Below, piece after piece: positions 1 through 10,322 of a DNA stretch of 64,000 nucleotides; position 1 is the first letter of the stretch, and every line of letters begins with the position of its first letter. The DNA comes from Scedosporium boydii (taxonomy: Eukaryota > Ascomycota > Sordariomycetes > Microascales > Microascaceae). The notes under the pieces are model-generated. The model did no database searches and was not told the origin of the DNA. It worked only from the letters and a program-made list of their open reading frames with translations. The DNA is taken from positions 1 through 64,000 of the forward strand of contig NJFT01000118.1 of the NCBI GenBank assembly GCA_002221725.1. Direction: 5' to 3'. Position numbers and translations under genes: made by a program.

Positions 1-67
1 TTTTATTATTACTTCTTCGTTTCACGAAGCCATGCATTCTTCGATAATAACCGACATTCTTTTGCAG

Positions 68-378
68 CGCATTGCATCGACTCTATCCGTATGTCCCTCC
101 AGTGTTCGGCTGACACTAGTCTTATCACGTTCAACTGGATCGCCGACTACCCCCTACCCTGGGCCAATTTCTCCTCCACACACAAGTGTCGAGACTGGGA
201 TCAGGTAATGGACTTTGCGAGGAGTGAGTTTGCCAGAATGTCGAGAACGGGATCAGGTGTACAGCACCCCGTTCTAGGTGCTCCGAGCTCGGATGGAAAC
301 ATAGTGTGGAAAGTGCCCCTGAGGGACGAGGACGTCCACGTTCTTGATAATGACGGGAAAGAGGTGGTCCCAAGGTGA
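68..378 (+). CDS. UstYa-like (DUF3328) protein, C-terminal exon, 5' part outside the window
   Basis: This is the last exon of a gene that begins upstream of the window. A good acceptor (ttttgcag) ends at position 67. The frame then reads HCIDSIRMSLQC, followed by SADTSLITFNW, and later THKCRDWDQV. The His-Cys-x-Asp-x-x-Arg element, the downstream Cys-x-Asp and the late His-x-Cys-Arg-Asp match the C-terminal half of UstYa-type proteins. The family is oxidase-like and acts on peptide or other secondary-metabolite precursors, with paired HxxHC motifs; the first His of this HxxHC would lie in the preceding exon. The exon encodes about 103 residues and ends with TGA at 376-378. Positions 1-67 look like intron. 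The specific product and partners cannot be told from here. Family assignment is from memory and fairly secure; pathway role is inference. Confidence 0.7.
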
Positions 379-1504
379 TCCCTTCGTTTTTAGGCAATGT
401 AGTCGTGAAGCGGTGTTAAACGCGCCCTCTTTCCATGGTCAGCGAGTAAGAATGCAGAACAATTCTAAGGTAGACTGGGTATGTCATCTCCTGAACATAC
501 GTGTCACGATCCGGACACTAGCTCTTTGTATACTGGAAGGGTGCTCGCCTGTTACAGGGTAAGCAAGGCAGTCAAGCAGTATCCACGATGTATAATAAGA
601 CGTGCGTATTCAATTTCCGATCTAGATCACCACGATCCTGGTTGGGTTCCGAAGTTTATCCTTTCTGGGCCTTTCCTGACCGCCCGTTGCCAAGTCTTCC
701 CTTTATGCGACCGCGACAACACACGAGGTACGCAAGGGTCTACTGTATTTGATTTCGCATGGTCCAGTATTAGGCTATTGCATATTACTGTTGTATTACA
801 GCCCGAGAGCAATGAAGTATCACTTCCAATCCCTTGTCAAGGTGGGGCCGTAGTCGGTCGATCACGGGCGCGCATCGTGCCGGGTAGGACTTGAGTGGCC
901 TGCTTCCGAAGGTGGGAAGTTACTGTCGAGTAATTAATTTAGCTAGACTATAAGAATCCATCGATCAACCTCGCACAACAAATAACACTGTTCATAAGTA
1001 CCCCGGAGATTGTTGCTTCGTGGCTGTTTTCTCGGCTCGCGAGAGGGTTTGGAATCATTCGTATCAGAATCAAAATCAAAGCACGAGCAATAGTGGCGAT
1101 GGTAGTACACTCTGCCCCCTTCTTCCCCTTTTCGTTTCATATTTGGTGGATAATTGATTTTCATATAGTCACCATGTATTATTGTTTGTCTTGGGGTGGA
1201 CAAGTGGGATCGGACTTGATATTATGTTCAGTCCTGACTTCCGGCTCCCGCCTCGACCGGTATGTACAGTACCTATATAAGCCCAGCCGATTCCCCGACT
1301 GATCCTCGCATCGACGCATCCTACATTTTACTTGGTGTTCTGTTTTCTTTTATTTTTCTGTGTGTGACAACCGTAGTGGCAACAGATCTATGACTTTACT
1401 ACTTGACTTGCCCTACTTGCGACCTTGGCATTCTTCCTATCACTCACTCTTTACGGAATAAAACCTCCCGGGACTTCAGCTTATCAACTGCCCTCTACTC
1501 TACT
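379..1504. other. Spacer between the UstYa-like gene and the hydrolase gene
   Basis: No gene is recognised here. A 137-codon open frame (481-894, plus strand) resembles no family I know and has no splice or promoter support. The last 230 bases are the promoter and leader of the downstream hydrolase. Confidence 0.6.
1272..1281 (+). promoter_or_regulatory. TATA box of the alpha/beta hydrolase gene
   Basis: The sequence cctatataag lies about 230 bases before the chosen ATG at 1505. A C/T-rich stretch follows at about 1320-1370 and would be the leader. It is the clearest TATA-type element in the first 10 kb. Confidence 0.5.
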
Positions 1505-2646
1505 ATGACAGCTTTGAAGGATTATGGGGACGATCCGCGGTTTAGCAACACCTTCGAGCTTCCTGCGGGGAACAGCTGCACCAGCCCATTCAAGGTCAAA
1601 TATGCCGACTATGGCTACCGCAACGAGGCTGACCCTGGGAAAGAAAATGTCTTCCTCTTTTTTGGCTCAATGCTAGGCTCCCGGCTCATCCATATTGGCA
1701 AGGATGTGCTTGCTAAGAAGCACAAGGTCCGCATTATCAACCTAGATCGTCCTGGAGTAGGCGGCACTGATTCTATTACCGACCTAAAGGCTAGTATGGG
1801 CCTGTGGCGAGGCATGTAAGCATTTTAGTAGTTCACAGCTTTAACAGTTGATCACTAATAGTTTTTTAACGAGTAGAGGTTATTATCGCACTTCTGAGCT
1901 ATCTCGGGATACAGTATGTATCAGTTGGCTGTCACAGTGGTGGCACCGTCTTAGCGCTCGACTTGCTGCTCCACCATCCCGAAATCCTCCACCCAGAGAA
2001 GCCTTATCTCGCCATTGGAGGTCCATGGATACTCCCTAAGCATACCAGTTCCACACTACTCTCCATCGCAAAGGCACTACCCCATCCCATAATCAGCAAT
2101 ACTGATAAACTCGCGCGGCTCATCAACAATCATCTCGGTCCCTGTATCGGTCTCAGTATTGGCCTGGTGTTGAGTCTATTACCGCGGCAGAAAGCGCAGC
2201 TGGCACCTTGTAGGGATGAGGCTGCGGAGGTGGGGAGCGCGGAGTTCGAAGCTCAACTTTGGTCTGACATTATTGACCGCATCTATGCTGAGGGTGTGCA
2301 GGGTATCTCCTCTGATGCAGTGCTGTTCTTACAGAAAGGCATGGATGGGTGGAGTGATTGGGGTGACTACGATACCGGTATCTTGCGGCTAGGAGAGTTA
2401 CTCCAGGCTGCGGAGAAGAGGCTGCGTGTTGATGTGTTTTACCCCTCAAGTGATATTTTCATAGGTGGCGAAGGCGCTAAGGGCCCACAATGGTTCAACC
2501 AGTGCTGGGCAGCTGCCTCCAATGTGCACTATCAGAGCAGTACCATCAAGGGCGCAGACCACGATGGAATATGGATGTTGAAGTCTGGGGTCCCGCAGTG
2601 TGTGTTCGAAACGATTGAGAGTCTTAGGAAGTCACAGCAAGTCTAA
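1505..2646 (+). CDS. Alpha/beta hydrolase-fold protein, 358 aa, two exons
   Basis: Exons 1505-1811 and 1877-2646 give 358 residues. The nucleophile elbow GCHSGG puts the catalytic Ser at about residue 123, and the late GADHDGIW gives the likely catalytic His at about 331. The N-terminal DRPGVGGTD stretch is typical of fungal relatives of this fold. The substrate is unknown. The start is the ATG opening MTALKDYGDD; open frame upstream begins only with TTG. The single intron is unusual. The nearby GT donor (gtaagc at 1816) cannot join exon 2 in frame, whereas a GC donor (cgag|gcatgt) with the tag|ag acceptor at 1876 restores the conserved W-x-E-V-x-x-A-L-L helix. This is therefore an apparent GC-AG intron of 65 nt. 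A one-base sequencing error is the main alternative. The UstYa-like gene just upstream suggests, but does not show, a shared metabolite pathway. Confidence 0.78.
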
Positions 2647-5600
2647 GCTGCAGGATCTGGGTCTCTTTAATCTCTTGGGCGATTTTTTTCCTATATCTGA
2701 GAAGAAAAACAGAAAACTTGCTATGTAACCATCTATATTGAAAATGCCCTGTACGTAAAAGATAGTACACAAGACAAGATGTTGAGAAGTGGGCCGTCCC
2801 ATATACTCGGTAATACTGTAATAGATGAGACTTGATCGTATCTTACAATGTTTCTTCATAGTCTTCATTCCCTCCTAAGAGGACAATCAAAGCAAGCACC
2901 AATTGAAGGTGGTCCGAAGACGGCATTGATCCCGAGGAGCTGGGGAGAGTGACATGCTTTGCTGGAGCGGTTCGCTGCAGAAAGTTCGTGGGGGCTTTTA
3001 GGGTTTAGGGGGTCGGTGGATGGTCAAAGCGGAGCCTGAGCTAGCGAGTCTCAGCGCTGGAAAAGCGTTCAATGGTAAATAGATTGGTTTTAAATGAGTT
3101 CAATACTTGCGAGGTATGTAGCATCAATTGAAGCTATTGCCATGTGGCGTCAAATGTCATGGCCTGGCCTGGGCTACCCACACTCTGGTGCTTTCTTAGC
3201 GGGTCTTGGACTGTACTTCGTCGTGTACTTCGTAGGGCTGGAAGCGTAGCACGCTACGAAGCACACACTACACTACACCACTAAGAGCGAGCACTACGAA
3301 GTAGACCCTCTTCGGATTAGATCAATTGATTCAATTGAACAGCAAACGCATCCGGGATGGAATGCGAGTTCTGGGGGATGTTCGAGGCGAACTGAACCAT
3401 AGGGGATGAGCCTTATTTTCAGGTGGTATATGAATGCGTTTCCTTTTCCTTTTCTTTTCTGAGAACTCGGGGAAAGATGCGGAAATTAGATCAATTGATT
3501 TGTCCTCGGTGCTCTTTGAATGGGCCGTAAGAGTTCAAAGTTAGGAAGAAGAGCTGGCGGGGAAAACTGGCGGAAGAAGAAGGAAGACAAGGAGCTGCCG
3601 AGCAAAGCTTACATGGGCCGCTCCCCTGCTGAGTAGACAGCCGTAGATAACCTACCTTGTATGCATCCATGGAAAAATAGTGTGGCTAGCAGCGCTTAAA
3701 AATCGTGGCGTCTGTGTGGCACAGTCGAGGCGCACTGACTGGTCGGGAAAATCTCAGAGTATTCTCCGTTTATTCTCGGATTATTCCCACTGTGTGTCGC
3801 TTCTGTCCCGTTTGGGCTTCCCTTTTGGGAAAGTTGAGGTCGCCACGCAATGTTGGCAAAGCCCGTGTGATGCGAGAAGAAGCAAATGACTTACAGCTCG
3901 CGATGGCTCTATTCCAACACACATTATTGAGAGGCTTGATGCAAGCCCCCCTTTTTCGCAATATAAGCAATTTTCTTCGGATGCTGGTGTTGGTTTTACG
4001 AAGTCATTGCTTGCCGCTCCAACCGTTCTCTACCTCGTAAAAAACCAACATCAGGACCTGTTGGACCAGAACGCCATCTCGCTCACGGGTTATCCCATGT
4101 TGGATTTCGATCGAAACGCAGTGCGAAAAGGTCCAACCAACATCAAGTCACCGCGATGTCCAACCAACACGACCGGACAACCCCCATGTTTCGCTCTCAA
4201 TTCACAAAAGCCCTCCATCACTCTCCCTGCCTGGCATTATGCAATGCGCCTCAGCTGAATTTCGCACACGAGAGGGTAAGAATCGTGCCGAGAATTCCCG
4301 AGAAATGCCCCGAGACCTTTTGGAATGTCATTGAGAAGGTCTGTCGATTTCTTCGAAGAAGAAGTTAGTCGGTCTACTCCGTAGAAGTGCTGTCGAGCAG
4401 AAGAAAGAAGGCTGAAAACCCCCCGCCTCTTCGAAATCGACTAGCTACTAACGGTAGGAGGATCGTGTTTTGCGCGGGCAGGCCGTCACTAGCAGCACTC
4501 CAGTAGAGAGTCAAATTAGTGTAAAGTAGGGATGGACAAGATCAATGGGGGCTAGGCTCGTCACGGTCCCCCGCTTTCCCACCATTCAGGTAAGTGCCCA
4601 GGGCATCGGCACACCAGGGCCCCCAACGTCAAGCCAACCCTAGTTGGTGATCATGGCATGAATTGCATTGATCCGCCATTGCTACAGTTGGTTGGTTGGT
4701 GCTTCAGAGCGTTCAAAGTTACAGTGCGCTCACTAGTGTCATAACTTTACCAGGACCCCGGGTTCTGTGTGCCTGACGCTGCCTATGTCGACCGCAGACT
4801 CCCTGGCGCTAACCGTTCTCATTGGAAGATCATTTTGAAATCACATTCTGTTGTGCTCGTCCATCACACTTTTTCCTCGCCCTGCTTTGAAACCACGAGT
4901 GTCATCACACCTTCCATGTTGGCTGCTTCGTACTCTACGGCATGAACAGCTCTTTCAATATCATACTCTCGGTGCTCTCGGTGTAGTTGTACTTTTGCAT
5001 CGTTATCTCCCTTCCTTCCTTCCACCTTGCCTTATCTCGTTTATTTGCGTAATGTTGTAGGCGCCTGCTTGTGATCGACTTATTGAGTTCCGCTTCAGGA
5101 AGCGATCACGGCTTCGGGGCTTTAGGGCAGGGATGACCTTGGCGAGAGACACACCGCCGCGCACTGTTCCATCTCAAGAAGTATTACAAGTATCACTCCA
5201 GACCTGGGATGTTACTCTCACTGAGGAGCGAAAGCGGGGAAGCTGGCATCTTGCGATGAGGTATTCCCCCCCATTTCAGCCAAAACATACGTTGTGGCTG
5301 CCAATCCCCCATCCGCTCGCGGTTAAGAGACATCACCAACGAGCTGAGACTCTGCGTATGAAGTGTTGGTCATGATTCAAGCGGCCGCGCCGTCATGGCG
5401 GACGCTCCCGCCGTTGGCGTTGGTCCGTTGGACCCCAAGGTGGGAGTCATGCTGTTGGTTGGGGCGGCTCGTCATCTTGCCCCCATCTCCTTCTTCGTAT
5501 TCACAAGTTACTCGATGTCCCTCTGTTGGTCCGTTGGGTGTTCAACTTGAGCTGGAGGTGTGCCATGATTCCCATGAAAATGATTGAGATCAGAGGGAGC

Positions 5601-5992
5601 AATGACCTTGGATCAGTGTTACACGGCATGGGGCTTCAGATGTTATTGGATATTGATGTAATACATGATCGATTCAGCCCCCTGCATCGTCGATAGACAC
5701 AGACCACATGTATTGATCCTCTGTGGACGATGGTGTTATCGACCAATTGTTTTCCCGCCCTTGCAGCCTTGTCGGTCTGGTGAGGGGAGAAGTTGGGGGA
5801 AAGTTTGAAACCAACAATCTCTCTCGCCTGTCACCGACGATAATAAAAGAGGCCGTTCTCCCCCGTTCAAACTTCTATCGTCCTCCCCCTTCGACTCGAT
5901 GAACAAGCAAGAACAAGACCCTCAAGCTTATCAGAGATTCCTACCTTTCGAATACGAACCACTACAAGCAATATCATTGCCTCTCTCTCACC
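2647..5992. other. 3.3-kb gene-poor spacer
   Basis: I found no convincing gene on either strand; open frames are short and unlike known families. It contains an inverted repeat near 3226-3277, two copies each of TACGAAGTA-type and ATCAATTGAT motifs (3.2-3.5 kb), a TACTCCGTA variant near 4375, and two TTAGGG hexamers near 3000. A gataataaaag sequence at about 5838 may be the TATA element of the gene starting at 5993. Confidence 0.55.
3226..3277. repeat. Imperfect inverted repeat built on TACTTCGTA
   Basis: The left arm gtgtacttcgtag and the right arm ctacgaagcacac are near-complementary and face each other across about 25 bases, which themselves contain gcgtagcacgc. The arms carry the 9-mer that recurs in other spacers of the window. 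It may be a small foldback element or a terminal remnant; no target-site duplication could be seen. Confidence 0.5.
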
Positions 5993-7518
5993 ATGACGTC
6001 TCAATGCAAGCACCAGCAATGCCCTCACTCCATGCTGTCCATGATCATGGAGCTAAAGTCCCACGCCGCGGCTGCTTTCCAATCCATGCTCCGCCAGCCA
6101 GGGCCGCCGATCTGGTCCATTCATCCCGAGGCCATCGGCCACACCAGGCCCTACCTTGAAATATTCCGGCACGCCATCCTTCCCATCTTCCCGGTAACCA
6201 CCCCGCAAGTGATCGCGCGCATCGAAAGGCTCATTGACGAGGAAAGATACCTCGACCTCGCGCCTGGGACCACCTTCATCTACCAGGCCGCTGCATTCGG
6301 TGCGCTCCATCGAGCGTTGCAGACTCCGGGCGATCCATGTCCCGCTCACTTGTCCAAGGTTTCCCAATTCCGTCTCTGGGCCAGCCAAAGCGAGGGCATG
6401 GAGAACCAGAAACAATACGACTATACCGGCACCGGGTTGCGGAACTTTGACCATATCATGCTCTTCGCTTACTGGGATGTTTTAGTCGGCAGCCGGGACG
6501 AGATGAACTACCGGCGTCATACATTGGAGGAGATCATTATGAATTTGAAGGATACGAGGGGTGAAGATGCAATCCCTTTCGTCCTGTGCGGAGAATTAAT
6601 AAAGTACGCGTTCCCAGTTCCCCTGCCATATGCATGTCATGGCATGTCGCTAATGTGAGTGCACGCACGAAAGGGCGCTTGGGTCGAAGAACATGCGGCA
6701 GTATGGGAGGATGATCAACAAGGTATCGATACCAAGACAGAAGTACCAGGCCTACAGAACTCAACCAGACATCGCCGCGAGCTTGGTCAACCGGTTGAGC
6801 ATCCTCAACTTCCAAGGCAACCTCTCCACCGACGCAGACAGGACAAACCACGTCGACTTCCTCACGCTCAACCATGTGCAGCAGGCCCTCCCTCGACTAC
6901 GGATGCCTTATCACTGCAACCCCGAGTCTCTCTTCATCGTCGAGAGGAAGTATGCGACCCTGTCGAGGTTTATCACGTCACTCGGCAATGTTTCCACGTC
7001 TTTCTACATCACTGAAGGCACCGAGGTGTCACCAGAAGCTCAAGTTGCTCTGTGCATAGCTCTCCAAACTTCCTTCTACGAAGCCATTGCCAAGTCTCTC
7101 GCTGTGACATTCGGATTCAAGACGTACCCTTCAGAGCTAGAATATGAGGTGCTGTGCATGCTAGCCGAGAGATGCCAGGCGAGTACCGGATTCTATCGGC
7201 TGTCTTCAATCAACGGGTAGGATACTTACTTCCTAGTGCCTATGTAGCATGGACTTATATACTAATCCTCTTCCCAGGGAGATCTACGCTATTGCCCGTC
7301 TACATGACCTCTATAAGCGGGATCCGAGCCGTGTGAACTTACAGAATGTGTCTCGTTTGCAACAACGATTCTTTGACTTCCTGAAAAGAATAACTCTAAG
7401 GAATCCCAACCGTCCTCCAAAAGTGCAGTTCCAAGAGCCACCGCATGAAATCCCGGATCCCGAGGAAGAGTACAGGCCCGCTAAGCGCCGCAGGGTCTTT
7501 GAACAGGTCCGGAGATGA
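5993..7518 (+). CDS. Unrecognised fungal protein, 464 aa, three exons
   Basis: Exons 5993-6603, 6674-7216 and 7278-7518 join in phase to give 464 residues. Introns are 70 and 61 nt with normal donors (gtacgc, gtagga) and CTAAT-type branch sites. The protein starts with a Cys/His-containing segment (SQCKHQQCPH) that might bind metal. A largely helical body follows, and a proline-rich basic tail ends near AKRRRVFEQ, which could be a nuclear localisation signal. No transmembrane segment or signal peptide is evident. I do not recognise the family. Consistent exon phases and intact splice sites argue for a real gene. Confidence 0.7.
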
Positions 7519-7641
7519 GGATCAATCGACGCATTACATAGAATGTTAATCATGGGGAAGGCTACTGGTAGTAAGTAGACAACACTCTTTTTTGTGACAG
7601 TTCTGTATGGCTCACAAACTCGCTGTAGGAATGACCGGCAG

Positions 7642-7744
7642 AGGAAACCAATCGAGATATAGACTGCGGACCGCAAGGAAACCAATCGAGATATAGACTG
7701 TTGGACCGCAAGGAAGCAATTGAGGTATAGACTGCTGGACCGCA
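7642..7744. repeat. Three-copy 34-35 bp tandem repeat
   Basis: Three head-to-tail units begin with aggaaaccaatcgag (or close variants) and end with ggaccgca. Copies 1 and 2 differ by about two positions, while copy 3 is more diverged. A partial fourth unit (aggaaag) follows. It lies just downstream of the 464-aa gene. Confidence 0.85.
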
Positions 7745-7826
7745 AGGAAAGTTAATGGGAGAGACAATACTATCTTTGTTGCGAATCTTTTCTGCTCGGA
7801 TGCTCGTTCGGAGTTTATACACACCC

Positions 7827-7895
7827 AGATTGACAACCAGATTGACAACCAGATTGACACACAGATTGATATACAGATTGAAACAAAGATTGACC
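7827..7895. repeat. Six-copy 12-bp tandem repeat
   Basis: The heptamer AGATTGA occurs six times at exact 12-base spacing, with variable linkers such as caacc, cacac and tatac. Because 12 is a multiple of three, the minus strand carries a periodic open frame here, which I regard as an artefact. Confidence 0.85.
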
Positions 7896-9118
7896 TGATT
7901 AAATACATTGATGTTTCTGCACCGAGACTTCCTCGCTCTCGTGAACACCCCTTCGTTATGTAAACTGAAGTAGTATTCTCACTGTTTTGACAAGGCTGCC
8001 CCGAGGTCTTTCGTTTTGGGAAACTTGGAGCAGGGACGAACCTGGGACTGCCGGTCGAGCAGTCTTGATAACGCAGCATTGTGCAAGAAGCGTCCTCAAG
8101 TCAGTAGAATCACTCACGCCCTTCTCTCTTGGTACAGGCTCCCTCTTATTCACTTCTTCCACTGGTATTGGAACTTCTGAAGTACCCCGAGAGAGCCTGG
8201 AGTGGTCAAGCCGCAGTTCTCTGGCATGCTGTCTTCATAATCCCCGGTTAGATTAATAATATGATCCATTCCAGAAAGAGTGACGTTATGTGTAATAAGA
8301 TTTAGCAAAAGAGGCAGGAAATTCGCGCGATGGATCTTGAGAATTCTCATGAAGCTCGTTCCGTACTCCAGGTCCGTAAGTTCCATCAACACACCGGATT
8401 TACGTTCGTCCAGAGGCCTTATAAAGCTCCTCTTCTCCTAACCAATCGGCGCCAGCACTTTCGAGATGATAAGCTGTCTCGCGTCCTGGGGCCAGAGAAG
8501 GGAGCGCTTCCTACGCCCCCTGCAGCCTTGCCGGATTTTCTCAACAGAAAAAGGTCCAGACCTTTCTTTACAGTTACTCTGAAATTGGTTCATTTTAAAA
8601 GGCTGCACGGCTAACATCCCCGTAAAACTCACCCGGCCCGATGTTTGTCTCGGGCAGGCCGAAACATTGAAGCAGCAAGATGCCGGTTTTGGGTCGATGT
8701 GCGAGAAAGTACCAAGTAACAAATGTCACTTTCAGCTTAGTCATGTCATGGTGAATTCCAAGCCACATCAAGATCAATTTAGCATTGGTGCAACTGTGGT
8801 ACAGAAAAGTACGAGGTTCGTACCGCATTGCTGTCGAAGAATCCAGGTACCCACCGACCCCACGTCACCATTGCCAAAGCCAGCAGTTTCCAGTTCTGTC
8901 ATTTCCATTCGACATCTCAAGTTGCCAGCTCCCTCACGTCTGATCCATTTGTTCGACAAAGCCTAGGCAACTGCCCTTCTCCAAGTCTCAAAGACGTACT
9001 CGGCCGGAGACCCTCTTTGTTCCCGGCAACCCTTCAAGGGCATAAGAAACAAGAACGTCCAAGCTCGACTTACCTCCTTAATATCCTCCCGACCAGACAG
9101 ACCACACCCCTCAACTCG

Positions 9119-10322
9119 ATGGTATGCAACCGCTTCTCCAAAAGTAAGACAAAAAGGTTTCTCTAGCCCTGTTCTAACACCTTTCTGGCAGTATCGACCC
9201 GGATTTGGCGCGGGGTTCGACCCCAACAACCCAGACCACCTCTTCCAGATGGCCCGAGCAGGTCGCCGCCCAACACAACGATTCGACGAATACTACAGAT
9301 GCTATCCCATGGTGATGGCCCCCGGCCCCGAGCGGCCCGATCTCAACTACGGATCCAAGATCTTCCTCCCCGCCTCAGCGCTAGACAAAGTATCCAAGCT
9401 CCACGTGCAGTGGCCACTCCTCCTCGAGCTTATAAATGGCGAGAAGGGCAAGCACTCGCATGCGGGCGTATTGGAATTCGTGGCCGAAGAAGGACGGGCG
9501 TACCTTCCCCACTGGATGATGGAGACTCTGGGCCTAGACGTCGGAGATATGATTCAGGTGAAGACGACGTCTTTGGAGCTCGCGAGGCTGGTCAAGCTGC
9601 AGCCGCAGTCGGTCAACTTTCTCGAGATCACGGACCCCAAGGCGGTTCTGGAAAAGGCGTTCAGGAACTTTGCTACGCTGACAAAGGGGGACGTGTTTAA
9701 CTTTGAGTATAATGACGAGATTTACTACGTGGCGGTGCTGGATGTCAAGCCGGAGACGCCCAAGATGGGTGTAAGTATGATCGAAACTGATGTTTCGGTC
9801 GACTTTGCACCTCCGGTCGGCTACGTCGAGCCCGAGAGGCAACCCAAGGGAAGCGGGACCAGCACGCCCGCAAGCGGTCGAGGCGGTGTGCCTGCCGGTG
9901 GTGTTCTCCATCACCAGGGCACCATGGCGCAAGCTATCGGATATCAGGCCATCGCGCCGTCGACTCTCGCCACGATGCCAAGCAACTTTGCTGGAGAGGG
10001 CCAAAGGCTGGTTATTAAGAAGAGCAGTAAGACGTCGACGCCGAAGCCTTCGACTCCCGATAGCGCGGCGGCTGCGGCGCTTGCCGTGCCTCCGATTAGG
10101 CGGAACGCGAATGGGCCGATGCCGCTCAGGTTGCCGGCGAATAAGCTCTTCTTCGGCTACGAGATTAAGCCGTTCAAGACGCTGGAGGAGAAGGAGGAGG
10201 AGCAGAAGGCGGAGGATAATAAGCCTAAGTTTGCGGGTCAGGGACAGAGTCTCCGCGGGTCGTCAGGGAAGCCAAAGGGAGGGAATGGCGATAGTGATAA
10301 GGGCAGCCGCAAGCCTAGATGA
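9119..10322 (+). CDS. UFD1: Ubiquitin fusion degradation protein 1 (Ufd1)
   Basis: Ufd1 pairs with Npl4 as the ubiquitin-binding cofactor of Cdc48/p97, extracting ubiquitinated proteins from the ER membrane, chromatin and complexes. The start codon stands alone in exon 1 (9119-9121, ATG|gtatgc). A 70-nt intron follows, then exon 2 runs from 9192 to 10322, giving 377 residues that begin MYRPGFGAGF. Family hallmarks are RFDEYYRCYPM, the SALDKVSKLHV segment, GVLEFVAEEGRAYLPHWMM, LEITDPKAVLEKAFRNFATL, and DVSVDFAPPVGYVEPER. Together these cover the N-terminal double-psi-barrel region (about residues 20-215). The C-terminal half is low-complexity and charged, with a conserved-looking LFFGYEIKPF segment that probably belongs to the Cdc48/Npl4-binding part. 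Assignment is secure; the one-codon first exon is inferred from splice signals and frame. Confidence 0.95.

Larger units (their letters stand above)
7519..9118. other. Spacer with tandem repeats and possible gene remnants
   Basis: After two tandem arrays (7642-7744 and 7827-7895), several minus-strand open frames lie between about 8150 and 8830. One reads GPGEFYGDVSRAAF and another NLTGDYEDSMPENCG. They look protein-like but sit in different frames without joining splice sites, and I cannot name a family. A decayed gene is possible. The last part is the promoter and leader of the Ufd1 gene. Confidence 0.4.

Noticed and set aside
481..894. 137-codon plus-strand frame after the UstYa-like gene
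   Set aside because: No similarity recognised and no promoter or splice support; could be chance.
7642..7895. CRISPR-like regular repeats
   Set aside because: The units are contiguous tandem repeats without unique spacers, in a eukaryotic genome.
8150..8830. Possible minus-strand gene upstream of UFD1
   Set aside because: The frames look protein-like but cannot be joined by credible splice sites and no family was recognised; mentioned only as possible remnants.
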